64,000 nucleotides of DNA, taken from positions 3,038,001-3,102,000 of the forward strand of contig OZ017746.1 in assembly GCA_963969365.1 (NCBI GenBank). Direction: 5' to 3'. Shown one piece after another: positions 46,703 through 57,950 of this stretch (the stretch's first letter is position 1; every line of letters starts with the position of its first letter). The notes under the pieces are model-generated. The model saw only the letters and a list, made by a program, of their open reading frames with translations. It did not search any database and was not told where the DNA came from. Position numbers and translations under genes: made by a program. The DNA comes from Asterochloris sp. CNOR1 (lineage: Eukaryota > Chlorophyta > Trebouxiophyceae > Trebouxiales > Trebouxiaceae).

Positions 46703-49700
46703 TCAAGCCGTGACAACGTATGAGTTCAATTGGAAATTCAGTGATGCCTGCAAATTTGTTGTAAGTATACATTCAGTGCATGCCTGGTGGAGCTGGTGGG
46801 GCAGTGCAGAGGCCGCGGCAGCCAGCAGCTTGTGCAGGTTCTGGAGCACATGCTTTGGACCAGAAGCAGTGAGGCCATGTGCGTCCAAAAGCTGTTCAAT
46901 GTCCTGCAAAGAACATGCAGGTCAGTGCTCTACATAATTCGCAGGCTGGCCACAGGCCAAGTATACTGGGCCCGAGGCAGCTGGCAGCACAAGCCAGGAT
47001 GCACAGTCACAAGGCACTGCTGTGTGAGGTCTGGTTGCAGGTATCAGCAACACAAAAGCTCACTTTGTTCAGCAGGTAGATGGCATAGGCAAAGGGGGTT
47101 CGTTCGTTGCCCTCAGGGAACAAAGGGAAAGCAGTGATAGAATCATCGGGCTGCTTGCGGTCATGCCCAAACATGTGGCTGCCCTTGTATTGGGCTGCAT
47201 TGGAGGGGGCCAGAGCTAGAACTGTTGCACTGCACCAGGGCAGGGGAGACGTACATTTAGTGCAGCACACGACACTGGCAAGCCACCAACAGCCAGCCAG
47301 GAGAAGCACACAGATGCGGCAGACACACAACTTGTCGTGTCATGCAGCAGCCAGAGGCACCACAGAGCAGGCCACACAGAGCTCTAAAAGGCAGCCTGCA
47401 CCAAGAACCTCTGCAGGCCCTCAGAAGCAGATGTCGGCACTGCCTGCTCGACCAATGCCCCTGACAACATGAAGTGGTGCTGTACCTTGCCATGTGCCTT
47501 ATCAAACATTCCATCTGACGCCCCTTCACTGGGTGTAGAAGCAAGTGGCTGTGCAGGCTACCAGCAGTAGCCATGACCCCACCTGATGCTACTGGAAGCA
47601 GGGGGGTGGTGCAGCACCCAGCTGTGGGAGTTGCCGAGCCGCAGCGGAAAGCGTAGTGGTACATCCAGATAGATTGCCAGGTGGTGGGTGAGGTGGGCAA
47701 CGTAGCCCAGGGCAGCCCCTGCAGCATCATGTGGACATGCAGTCTGCCCCTTGCAGTGGCCCTCAGGCACAGCATGATCTGTCTGTAGCACTGCAGACCA
47801 GCTCAGCCTGCTATGCTCAGCAAAGGTGACATGCAGATGTCCCAGCACATCAGCTGCACCCTTTTCCAGTTGCAACCACCCATGTCGGCATCTGACTGAA
47901 AGGCAGAGGTGGGCTGGCCAGTGGGCTAGCCAGTAGCCATGAGGGGTGAGGTTGGATGTAAGCAACATTCCACTGCACACATCCGCACCATTAGGAGAGG
48001 TGCCTGGATTTCGCTGATTGAGCAAAGCTGCACCAGCGCCTCTTCTTGGATTAGCTATCCTGATCTACGGATGCTGCCTTTGTGATTTCCCCACCTGTGG
48101 CTCGCTCCTCCGGCCGGGTCCCCTCCCACTGGATCAGCCCCTGCAGGCCTGGCGCCCGACCGAAGAGCTGCTCTAGGTGCAGTCCCCCAATGCTGAGCTG
48201 AGCGACCTCTCTGCAGCACAGAGATCGAGATGACATGCAGGGAGTGCAGTGGTTAAGGAATTGACAACTTGCAGGGAGCGGCGTTGGCCTGCTCTCCAAG
48301 GCAGGCCTTGTGTCTGGCACAGAGCTGGTTGGAGCACCCCTCTGCAGGCATAAGCAGGGCAACATCAGACCTCAGCACGGGCACAGCCAACCCCTGTGCA
48401 TGTGCAATGCATCAGCTCACAGGACCTTCACTTGTACAAGCTGCTGACCCTGCCAAGTCTTGTCACCTCTCAACAGAGTTGCAGTGAATGCAGAGAGATC
48501 CCAGCATCTGGGGCTGCTATCCCGTTCTCCTTGAGGGCGTTTCCATGTTTGAAGCCAGCAGGGATGACACATCCTGGAGGCCCAGCCCTGCTGCCAATGC
48601 CTATGCTGCCCGCAGGCCACTCCACTCACCAAAAGGACGTCAACCTCTGGTGCAAAGTTGGCCACTCCTCAGGAAGGGCATTCATGAGATGCAGATTCAC
48701 AGCAGCTCTTGCCTGAGCTCCATGGTCTCGACATTGGCTCCCTGGGCACTGCTGGTGCCAGATGTGGTGCTGCAGGCGTCATCCAGTGCCCCCTCATCTG
48801 ACAGCCCGGCCACACTGGACCCTGCAAACCAGGTGCGCTCCAGGCGGTCCTCCAGGAAGCCTCCAGCAGGCTCCTCAGGCAGGCGCACTGCAGCATAGTG
48901 GCCATGGCATCAGGAAGTCACGACTGAGGGCTGCTGCACAGACAGCTGGCCAGGACGACTGAAGAACACTCCTGTGGGAAGACTTCGCCAGGCTCTTCAA
49001 CCAGGCGCATTGCAGCAGGGCGGCCATGTGCAAGGCAGATCCAAACCACTGATGTCAGTGAAGAACCCATACAACTAAAGGCAGCTAGCTCAGGCAGGGG
49101 CATGGCATGAGGAAGCTTCTTTTGAGGGCTGCTGCACAGACTGCTGTCCAGGGCATTCTGGAGGCTGGGGAGCCTTGACGTGTGATACTGCGGAGCCATC
49201 GACTGAGAGATGTTGCTGGTAGGCTGGTTGAAGCCAAGAGGCAAGCAGGCGGGCAGATGAGCCCACACAATGATTGGCATGCTGGGCCAGCTCTGGCCAG
49301 TCCTCACCTGTCCTGGGTCTGACTTGAAAAATGGTGCCCAACTGAGCCACCATCCAGCACTGTCGCCCAACGAGAGCAGCATGCTCCCGACGGAGCCGTT
49401 GGGCGCCGTGCTCACCCTGAAGCAGGGCCACTGCAGTGCCTAGGCGCTGCCTGGCCGCCTGCAGGGGAGGTGGCCAGCTGTGTACAGGCAGCACCGCCGG
49501 TGAGCACAGCTGGTATCCTTGGCAGGTGCAGCCCTGGCCCACAGCGCTATGCAGAGGGTCAGCTGCGCGACTGCACTGACCAGCAGGACGGCATCAAGTG
49601 GCCATGCCACACTGCGCTGCACGCCACATTTTATCTCTAGGGAAGGGGCTTCAGTTCACTTCTTTTCCTGCAGGTGGCCCTTTCTTGAAAATGTCAATTG

Positions 49701-52700
49701 CATCTGAGCAACCCACCACGGCAGCCTCCAGTGCCTTCGCCAGGCTGCCAGCCTGTAGAGCCAGGATCTTCTGGGTCAGCTGGGCTGCGGCGAGTTTGGC
49801 AGCAGTGTGTTGCTGAGCTTGGTGGCCGCCCTGCTCAAGCTGCTGCGTGCGCCTGCGAGCCTTGTCCAGTCTCAGGCGCTGGTTGAGTACCCGATGTCTC
49901 GCATCAAGCGCCTGCACTGGCCACCACACACTGCAACAGCTGCAAGCTTTGTCAAAGGCACTGGTGTCAGATCTGCTACCTGGCAGCAAGCATGCGGACG
50001 AGTACTCCACACTGCTTGAGGCGGCAAGCTTTGTCCAGTCCTAAGCGCTGACTGCACACCTGCTCCCTCACATCAGCGTCTGGGGTAAGCATGTCAGGAA
50101 GCATCTTCAGGCTTGGGAAATGGGCATGCATTGGCTGCCAGGCATTGAGGAACTGCACACAAAATTGTGCACTCCTGCACTTGCAGGCTGCACTTGAATG
50201 CTGCAAGCCTCAACTTATCTCTGGCATTTGTAGCCTACCTGCTGCATGGCATTAGGCCCTGCACAGAGCACTTGACACTGCTGTGCCTGTTTTTCAACTC
50301 AGGCAGCACCACCAGCGGTTGTGCCTAGATCTGATGTAAATCAGGCAGTGCTGCCAAGCCTGTACAATCTTTCCAGAATCTTTGCTTTGTTGCTGCAGCC
50401 AAGTGGGTCTTGTGTGAAGCGGGCCCCCTTCCCCAAAAGCATCCGAACTGCAAAGCAGAGTTGCAGAAAAGGCCTGCCATAGGAGGCTGCCACAGGTCAG
50501 CACTGCCACTTGGTAGAGACAGAAAAGCCCAATGCTTGTGCACCTGAGTCAGCTCCTGGCTTTTGGCAGCCCGCTGCCGAAGAGCCTCCTGGCATTCTCG
50601 CTGGAGGCCAGCCAGGGCGACCATGTCGCCGTCCAGCTCTGACAGGTTCACCTGCAGTACGCAGTGCGCATTGCTCAAACAGCATTGCCAGTCAGGCATG
50701 CCAGCAGAGCTGCACTGGCACAGGCAGCCATGCCTGGCGAAACATTTGCCCATGGTCACAGCTTGCTGGGAAAAAGCCCTTGATTGGCACCAGTCATGAG
50801 ACCAACAGCCCATTGGGTGGCACCTGACGGCATGCAGCTGCTGCCCTGTTGTCAAGCAGCCCCCTGCAGGGCACAGTCTGCAAACAGCAGCTGCAGATCA
50901 GTCCTGCACGATCAGAGTCACCTGGCGAGTAACATCCCCACGGGGGGAGCGCGCCGGCGCAGGCAACAGGCTGAGGCGCTCCAGACCTGACTCTGAGCCC
51001 TGGTAGGCAGGGCCAGAGGTGCGCCGCGGGCTGCCTGGCAGACGTGGCAACAGGAGCTCCTCGTTCAGCCCCTGGCGCAGCCGCAGAGGCGAGTGCATCG
51101 AGGCCGGGCTGGAGGGGCGGCCGTGCCTGCAGGACATTCCAGGGCAGCTGACTATGGAGCTCCCCGCACAGCTGGAGGAGGGGCCCAGCGCAGTGGGAGG
51201 GGCGAGCGCATCGAAGCCGTGGGCCGGCGGGGCGGCTGAACCTGAAGGGCACAGAGACAGCTCACTAAGGAGCTCCCTGCACAGCTGCAGAGAGGCCATC
51301 CTGTGCCGCCGGAGGCGGGAGTGCATCAACAGCGGGGGCTGGAGGGGCGCCTGACAGGCAGGGCACATAGATGGCTGACTGAGGAATCCAGGGGTTGCAT
51401 GGGCTCAGGGCTGAAGGGAAAGTGGGCCTGCAGGGCACTCATGAGCTCAAGGTGAGATGGGGTTGAGTATGGTGCACTGACCAGGAGCAGGTGTCCTGCT
51501 GCAAACGTGCCACAGCAGCCGTTGCGCCAGCAGAGTACAGGAACGGACGCGTGGGTTAGCGCCCATGTTGAACTGGAGCTGCCGCAGTGCCGTGCGTCAG
51601 CAGGCACCAGCCATGCTGATGCAGGGACGCCTGCAGAGTCAGCGGCTCACTGCTGCTCCAATACAGGCAGCAGCAGCAGTGAGCGGCTGCCAGCACCAAG
51701 CTGAGGACGGGCCCTGCTCTAGCAGCCAGGAAGCACTATCAAGGAAGCGCTTACCTAAGAGTGTCTGTGTGCATGCCCGCCAGGTCAGAAGTAGACCCCA
51801 GCTTGCCTGTCAGACGCCACAGGAGCCCTCCCTGCACCGAATAATGCTATGCTGTGATGACCAGCGGTTGTCTGCTGCATAGAGTGCCATGTCCTGCATT
51901 ACCACCTGATGCTGGTGGGCAGGCAGTGGCAGCACATCCCTGCCCTCCCTGAGTCAGGGAGGTTCAGGGCAAGCACAGCAACAGGTAGCATAAGCAGGGC
52001 CAGCAGAGTCACCTCTTTGGCCGTCATTTCAGGGGTGTCCGCTTCTGGTCGCAGTCCTCTGTCTGGGGTGGATGGTCCCTGAGAGGGCGGCTGTGTCACA
52101 GGGGGCAGCGCTCTGTCGGGCAGGGTGGCTGGCTGGGCGTACAGGCCATCTGACAGCTGAAGCACCACCGTGTTGGGCGGCAGCCAGGTGTTCAGCTCCT
52201 TCAGGTCCGCCCCAATCAGTTGGAGCTGCCCTAGGTGCAGCGTCTGGCACGTGACCAGCCAGAAACCTGCAGCTGGGACGGCCGCAGCCTGCGGGGACCC
52301 ATTCTGTCGATGTGGGCAGGAGCCTGTGGCGCATGGGCCGCAGCAGGCTCTGCAGTCAGGCTGCTGGTGGTTCCAGCCTGTGTCTGCTGGCTGCTGACTA
52401 CTGACACCAATCAACTGGCCGCCTGCCTTGGGCTCACTGTCAGCCTGCTCCTGCGCCAGCTTGTCGCTGTGTTGCTGCCCAGGGCTCAGAAGGTGGCCAG
52501 CCTGGTCGCTGGAACCTGTGTTGGCGGCATCGGCGCCATTCTGCCAGGGTTTCAGGTGCTCACACACATCCTCATGTGCCAGAGGCCGCAGCAGGGCCTC
52601 TGAGCCGCTGACTCCTCTCAACAGAGCTTGTAGGGGCTGAGCCATGCTGGTGCTGGCGTGACCGGCCTCCAAGCTGGGTTTATGACAGGCTTGGCCCTTC

Positions 52701-53410
52701 TGCTGGGCACAGACCAGGCAGTGCTGTACAAGGTGCGGGGCTGGCCGCTCCTCCTGGGCTGCTGTGCAGAACACATGGACGTGTAGCTCTGCGCTTCTCA
52801 ATGCCTCCACATGCACCCCATCTGCCAGCAGCTGTTCCAGGGTGAGGTGCCATTCAGGATTGACAGTCACGGCGGGCTGCAGGGGGTCAGGGCCAGAGAT
52901 TCCCTTATGTGCTGATTGGTGATGACAGTCGCAATGGACCACACTGGACAAATGCCAGTCATTGCCCAAACAGCAACGCTTGCAGTTTGGCTGGCAGGGG
53001 GCCGGCAACCCATGTTGAGGCAGCATGCATGCAGATGGCCTTGAATGTGCTTGAAAGGATGCAGGGCAGCAGAAGCAGGCAAGGCAGCGACCTGACAGCT
53101 GCTGAAGACGCTCTGGTTGTTGCAGCATATCACAATGCTGATGGACAGATCTGGCCCCCGCAGCGGCAGCTCCATGTTGCGCAGCAGGATATTCTGGACA
53201 TGGCGGAGGCTGTGTGCTGGTCGCTGCAGTCAGTAAAGGTGCTAAGCTCAGAGTTGGGTGTAGTTTGGCAGTGGTTGCCTTGGCACAGACTTGTCCCAAC
53301 ATGTGTTGCGTAACAGGAGATACCAATGGCAACACACTGTGATGCGTCATTGCCACCCGGCAGTTGCTGGATGCAGGCGGGGTCAATGGTGACGGGATCT
53401 CCTCACCCAT
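46703..53410 (-). CDS. UVRAG: UVRAG/VPS38-like autophagy and endosome protein
   Basis: UVRAG/Vps38 is the subunit that directs the VPS34-VPS15-Beclin 1 PI3-kinase complex II to endosomes. The first exon probably starts at 53410. HSLRHVQNILLRNMELPL (about 53226-53130) matches the RLRHL..I..RN element. EWHLTLEQLLADGVHVEALR and FWLVTCQTLHLGQLQLIGAD with LPPNTVVLQLSDG (about 52140-52270) form the C2-like N-terminal region. Coiled-coil exons follow (NLSELDGDMVALAGLQREC about 50640; RLRLDKARRRTQQLEQGG about 49860; RQRLGTAVALLQGEHGAQRL about 49450). The C-terminal membrane-binding region gives LSIGGLHLEQLFGRAPG (about 48190), GYVAHLTHHLAIYLDVPLRF (about 47700), FPLFPEGNERTPFAYAIYLL (about 47100) and IEQLLDAHGLTASGPKHVLQ in the last exon (stop at 46703). 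It is convergent with the coiled-coil gene (49 bp) and divergent from URI (139 bp). Middle exon borders are approximate. Confidence 0.85.
48856..49152 (-). repeat. Exon-edge tandem copies in UVRAG-like gene
   Basis: The plus-strand block at 48863-48906 (ending CAGCATAGTGGCCATG) recurs at 48986-49028 (ending CAGCAGGGCGGCCATG), 122 bp away. The adjoining block GAGGGCTGCTGCACAGAC recurs at about 48925 and 49124. The blocks flank the exon encoding RLPEEPAGGFLEDRLERTWF. Confidence 0.7.
49850..50090 (-). repeat. Three-copy acceptor-edge array in UVRAG-like gene
   Basis: GCGAGCCTTGTCCAGTCTCA (about 49855) recurs as GCAAGCTTTGTCAAAGGCA (about 49942) and GCAAGCTTTGTCCAGTCCTA (about 50023), spaced 87 and 81 bp. 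On the minus strand the real exon start reads LNQRLRLDKARRR and the distal copy reads CSQRLGLDKACRL. Confidence 0.8.
51080..51355 (-). repeat. Three-copy ~115-bp array in UVRAG-like gene
   Basis: GGCGAGTGCATCGAGGCC (about 51088), GGCGAGCGCATCGAAGCC (about 51206) and CGGGAGTGCATCAACAGC (about 51318) mark three tandem copies at about 112-118 bp spacing, each followed by GGGCTGGAGGGGCG-like sequence. The first copy lies in or next to the exon encoding LNEELLLPRLPGSPRRTSG. Confidence 0.7.
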
Positions 53411-53549
53411 TGTAACATGGAAACCAGTGTGGTCACTGGCCAGCTTGTCTACCTCATCACGCTAACCAGGCCTGACGCCAGAGAATCCATGTTCACTTGC
53501 CGTTCTTTTCTAATGATGTCCAGATGTTTGCTTGCTGCGCGCGCAATCG
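53411..53549. promoter_or_regulatory. 139-bp divergent promoter region, UVRAG / URI
   Basis: Only 139 bp separate the inferred start codons of two head-to-head genes, so the two must share promoter sequence. I see no TATA box. Function is inferred from position. Confidence 0.4.
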
Positions 53550-54899
53550 ATGGCTACTCCCTCCATTGCTGCAGGAGCATCTCATGTAATTCATGAACTG
53601 CAATTGGAGCAGCGGCATGCTCAGCAGCAGATCAGCCAATTGCAGGACCATATCGTACAGCTGGCTGACCTCAGCTCCCTCCTGGGAGAGCTGCCAGACA
53701 GAACGCAGCACAATGTCATGCTGCCCTTTGGCCCAATGGCCTTTTTCTCTGGCAAGCTGATCCACTCCAATGAGACGCTCGTCAGGCTTGGTGCGTTCTG
53801 CTAACTCTGCACAGCTGTCCATGATGCAGAGAAGCACCACTCGTGATGTCTTGCAGGGCAGGACACTGTTGTGGAGCTTTCAGCAAAGCAGACACAGCAG
53901 CTCTTGGCATGCAGGAGCAAGGTCCTAGGTGCCGCTTGTGCTCCGTACATTGACGTGAGCTTGCTTGTTTGCTGCAGCTGTCAGCTGTGGCATCCAGACG
54001 CCTGTTGCTGCCTGCAGAAGCACTGAGGGACGATGCTCAGCGCCAGCAGGCAGCTCTGGAACGCCGCCTGACCATGGCGCATGCCATCTTGCCGGAAATC
54101 ACAGCAGGGCAGCAGCCTGGTGTCAGCAACAAGGCAGAGATCGAGATTCGTGAGGAGCTTGAGGAGCAAGGCAGTGGCGTTCTTAGGGCACCTGCCGTCA
54201 AAGAACAGCGCCCTGATTGGGATCTACGGCCTGGAGGAGCATCCAGTGGGGCAGCACATCTGCACATGCCCCCCCGGCAGCCTGATGGGTGGCAGCCTGG
54301 CCTGGGTTCCAACCATGAACCAGCAGCCTCTCACAGCGAGCCAGCTGCAGAAGGGTGGGCTGATGGTCTGGATCGCCTGGACGCACTCATTGCTGCAGAG
54401 GAGGCAGGTGAGCTGCAGGCCGCCGTAAGCCTGCTGGGCATGTGCCCAGCCAGGTTGAGTGGCCTTCCTGAAGACGGCAGTGATCCACTGGCGCAGCGTG
54501 CCATGTAGGCGCCTCAAGTGTGACGCTTTGGTCAGGTCTGTGGAACCCAGACCAAGCTTCTCTGAACTCGTCACTGCAGCGATGATGTGCTGCCGGCTCC
54601 GCAGACATGGCCCACTATGTGCAGGTTCAACTACAGCGCCTACCAAGTCACCGTCCAAGGCATCAGCCCCTGCCCTGCGGCGGGGGTTTTTTGGTCCTGC
54701 AAGCAGGCCAGACACCGAGGAAACGCCTGCAAAACAGCCTGTAAAGCAGCCATCACCATCGGCTGAGGAAGCACAGCCGCTGGTGCAGGTCAGGGAACGA
54801 GAAGCTGCAGCCGGAGCACGAAAGCCAGAGACTCCCAGCGCTGCAACCTCAAGACGCAGGTCCAAATTTAAGCAACTGCGCATGGTCAGTGAGCATTGA
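53550..54899 (+). CDS. URI1: URI-like unconventional prefoldin (RPB5 interactor)
   Basis: URI is an alpha-prefoldin-like scaffold of the R2TP/prefoldin-like chaperone that binds RPB5 and helps assemble RNA polymerases. The start at 53550 (MATPSIAAGASHVIHELQLE) opens the first prefoldin helix. The beta-hairpin signature HNVMLPFGPMAFFSGKLIHS follows, matching the family VPFGPLAFMPGKLVHTN. TVVELSAKQTQQLLACRS (about 53862-53924) and SRRLLLPAEALRDDAQRQQA (53975 onward) give the second helix. A long acidic/low-complexity region with WADGLDRLDALIAAEEAG ends near 54411. The last exon carries ALRRGFFGPASRPDTEETP and ends with SKFKQLRM, like the SRFK terminus of other URI proteins; stop at 54897-54899. 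It converges on the F-box gene (114 bp between stops). Confidence 0.88.
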
Positions 54900-55013
54900 G
54901 ATTGCTTTCACAGCATCTTTTAGCGATTTCATCATGCATTGGGTCACGTTGAGGCATAAAGAGGTCAGCGTGTGTCTGGATAATCATTGGGAATATACAG
55001 TGTCTCTTTAGAG

Positions 55014-57618
55014 CTAGTTGTAGCGCAATGTTCTGTGGGCAGCATCCAAGGAGGGGGGATCTGGGTGCCTTGTGCAGGCAGGGGCATCCTTGAAGTGGAG
55101 AAGGTAAGTTTTGCCACTGCTGAGCTGGCAAATGAGGTGAGAGCCCCAAAAATTCATGCTGGACACGCTGTCACATACTAATGGCAGGAGGCAGCGGCGA
55201 AGGACTACAAGCTGAGACCCTTCTTGAAGGCTGCCATCATGAATGACAAGCTGGTCATCACTCCCCGGTAACCGATTTTGATCAATGCCGACGGCCATGT
55301 TCAATTTGTCGCTGTATGCTGCCACTTTATAGGGTAACCTACGGTGCTTGGCGCCGATGCACTTGTGCCCTGCATGGCAGTACCCCATGTAATGGCAGTT
55401 GTGATACGTGGCTGGAACATGGTCAAGCAATGTCTGCTCATGCACCAAAAGTACACAGGCGCTGTCAGCAAGGAGGTTCTCACCCTGTGGGTCTAATAGG
55501 CAACAAGCAGCACTTCATGCAGAGGCAAGGCCAACCCACAACTCTAAAAAGCGGGTCAAGCATTGCTTTGCGCAAAGATCTGCAGTGCTGACCTGGTGAA
55601 CCGCATCTGCAGCAGCGGAACCAGGCAAAGTGTGTGCTGGTCGTGTATGACACAGTCACAATGAGCATGCTGGCCTCGCCGCCTGTGAACTCGGCTGAGA
55701 GGCAGGTGGGCCTGGAGGTGATGGAGCCTGAGGACAGCCACTGGGAACCCTTCTCTGTGAGAACCCCAGTGTTCAGGTCTATCAGCTCTACATGGACACT
55801 GGTGGTCTGCAGACCATGCTGGTTGACTGAGCGAGCCACCACTGCCACCTGCAATCCAGAACACGAGGCTGTCAGTCAAGGGAGGGACTATGCAGGAGGT
55901 TGCCTCAAGTTGGCCATACCAGCAGGCTGGGGGCTGTGCTCAGTGCTGTTCAACACTGGGAGGACTCAGCAGAAAGAGGATAAGTGTGGATTCTGCAACA
56001 ATCACGCTCTTGAGCTGGATCTGGAGCTGGCCAGGAGCCTCGTGTTGCATACAACTGTGGGATGTTGGAACAAACTGACCTCCTGGCCGCCAAACTCCCC
56101 AGCTCCCAGGAGTTGCTGCCCGGTGACACGGAGCAGCCACTTTTGGGCACCGCTCCACATGTCAAACGCATGCACAGTAGTTGCCAGAAGGCTGCGAGCC
56201 AGCTCTGGTAAGTTTGCAGGGCGCAAGCAGTCTGCATCAACACAATGCATGTCAGGCATTATTGACGGGTGACATGCAAGCCGTTCCTGAAGCAGGAGGT
56301 AGTGGGAGTCCCATTCAAGGAGTCATTGTACAAACAACCTCGAGGCAACTAGGCAACCTCCAGTTCACCATGCCAGCAGCCAAGTGCTTTCGTCACCTGA
56401 GACCTGGACACAGAAGACGCCGTCATGCACTGCAGATCCTGAGGCTGCCCCCCGCCACTGGAAACACCTGATCAGCTGGCCGCTGTGCACATAGTGCAGG
56501 TTGGCCCTGTGCAGCTGTACATGCAGGCAGGTGCTGTTGTCCAGCAGATGCACTGCTTGCACAGGCCCCTGGCCTTGAAGCTGGCGCACAATGTGGCCAC
56601 TGCACAGGTCTACTATGTTGACCTGCAGGCGCAGCAGACACATGTTTGGGCCGCAGGGTGCCTGGAGGCCTCATCCTATAGGCAGGCACGACCAGGCTAT
56701 GACAGCATGTCAGGCAGGCAGCTGTCGCGATACAAGACAGGCTATTGCCTTGTGACTGCCCTGGCCTGCAAGCAGCCCTTCTGCAGCCGCTGCCTCAGCG
56801 CAAGGGTCAATGCCTGGCAGGGGCAGCTGTGCGCCAGCCAAGCTCAGCAAGCTGCGAGCTTCTGGATCAAAGCGGGCCACCACTGTTGCAAGAACAGCCC
56901 TGCAGACAGTGGGATAAGCCGGGCTGTCCTTGACAAGCACACCTTGCCTGCCCGAGTGTCGTTTTCAACCATTGCCAACTGATCTCTGCACAGGGTCTGC
57001 TGGGTCAGACGTATCCCGCAGCTGACCGGCAACTGCCGCAGAATGGGCTCGCCCTGCTTGATGTTGTGAGTAACCTGCACAGCACCCATCATGTACTCAG
57101 CAGTGCAGCAGTGGCCCCGCAGCTGTATGCAGAGCCACCACCTGCAGCACGAGGATTGCACGCCATTTGGCCATGCCCCCAGCAAAGCCGGGCACCCAGT
57201 GGCAAACCACGCACCTGCCAGCGTAGAAAAGTGCTGCGCCCAAGTTCCTGGCAAGGGAGCCTTCTGTAAGTTGCACAGATGCGACATGCACCTGGGCATT
57301 GGTCAGACTGGCCGCACCAACACTCGTACCCTCCCGTATGATTACTGATGTGTCTGGGACAGCCCTTCGAAGCATACTGGTGAAGCAGTTTCTGCCAGAG
57401 CTGCTCTTTACCAATCAGTTCAAACCTGCAGGTGAGGAAGAGCAGTGAGTGACAGCTGATTGCTCCAGTCAACCACAATGCACTGGCGCAGTTCCATCTC
57501 ACCACTGTTTGCTGGTGGCAGCAGCACTAGCGACGTCTCTTGCAGGAAGCAGCCTCAATATCTTGCAGACCACCTCAAGTGGCAGAGAAGGGGCTTCTGA
57601 AGTGCCCTCTCTGGGCAT
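55014..57618 (-). CDS. F-box protein with beta-propeller-like C-terminal region
   Basis: This is a predicted SCF adaptor distinct from the SKIP16-like one. The start at 57618 gives MPREGTSEAPS and then a clear F-box: LPLEVVCKILRLLPARDVAS followed by AAATSKQW at a GTGAGA donor. The next exon (about 57229-57435) begins FELIGKEQLWQKLLHQYASK, the usual W/L continuation of an F-box; its later half is open in two frames, so its exact reading is unsure. Downstream exons look like propeller strands: EPILRQLPVSCGIRLTQ (about 57020), VNIVDLCSGHIVRQLQGQG (about 56600), TVHAFDMWSGAQKWLL (about 56150), VHVELIDLNTGVLTEKGS (about 55790) and a terminal exon with SSMNFWGSHLICQLSSGKTY, stop at 55014. No canonical WD dipeptides are present, so WD40 versus PQQ-type propeller is open. 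Confidence 0.68.
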
Positions 57619-57950
57619 TGTGAGCTATCACAATGCGCCCAAGAAACCAGTCAAAGGCCAAACTTTCATCCTCGAGCTCAGCTGGCGGGCATCATTGCCA
57701 TGCATTGCCGACATCATCACCTTCGCCCTCATTGGCAACTGGGGCCGTGCAGAGCCTGGCATGCCGAAGCCAAACAGCCACCTAGGCATAACAGGCTCAG
57801 ATTCCGGCCTTCAAGGTGGCCACGGCTCTGTGTTCAGGTGACAGAGTGAGCCTAGCTTTAGCAGCATGTGTCTTTGTCAGCAGACTGCCAATCACTTCAG
57901 CCGCACCCCACTCTATCCTGCAGGCACAGCAGCAAGTCTGCGGTGAGACT
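57619..57950. promoter_or_regulatory. Divergent promoter region, F-box gene / P-loop kinase
   Basis: 332 bp separate the two head-to-head starts. The stretch is open on the plus strand for most of its length (for example GIVSYHNAPKKPVKGQTFI at about 57614), but that reading overlaps the F-box start exon and matches nothing I know, so I treat it as non-coding. Confidence 0.4.

Noticed and set aside
51899-53410. 503-codon continuous minus-strand ORF
   Set aside because: It covers UVRAG exons but switches between real exon frames and intron read-through (long Cys/His/Pro-rich stretches). The family-matching RLRH element lies in another frame, so the ORF is not one exon.
54987-55272. Two-exon plus-strand mini-gene ending KAAIMNDKLVITPR
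   Set aside because: It has clean borders (GTAAGT donor, CTAAT branch-like word, CAG acceptor), but the minus strand is open across the same bases with propeller-like sequence that completes the F-box gene. The minus reading has better context.
57449-57841. 130-codon plus-strand ORF (GIVSYHNAPKKPVKGQTFI)
   Set aside because: It overlaps the minus-strand start exon carrying a textbook F-box; no family match and no consistent flanking plus-strand exons.
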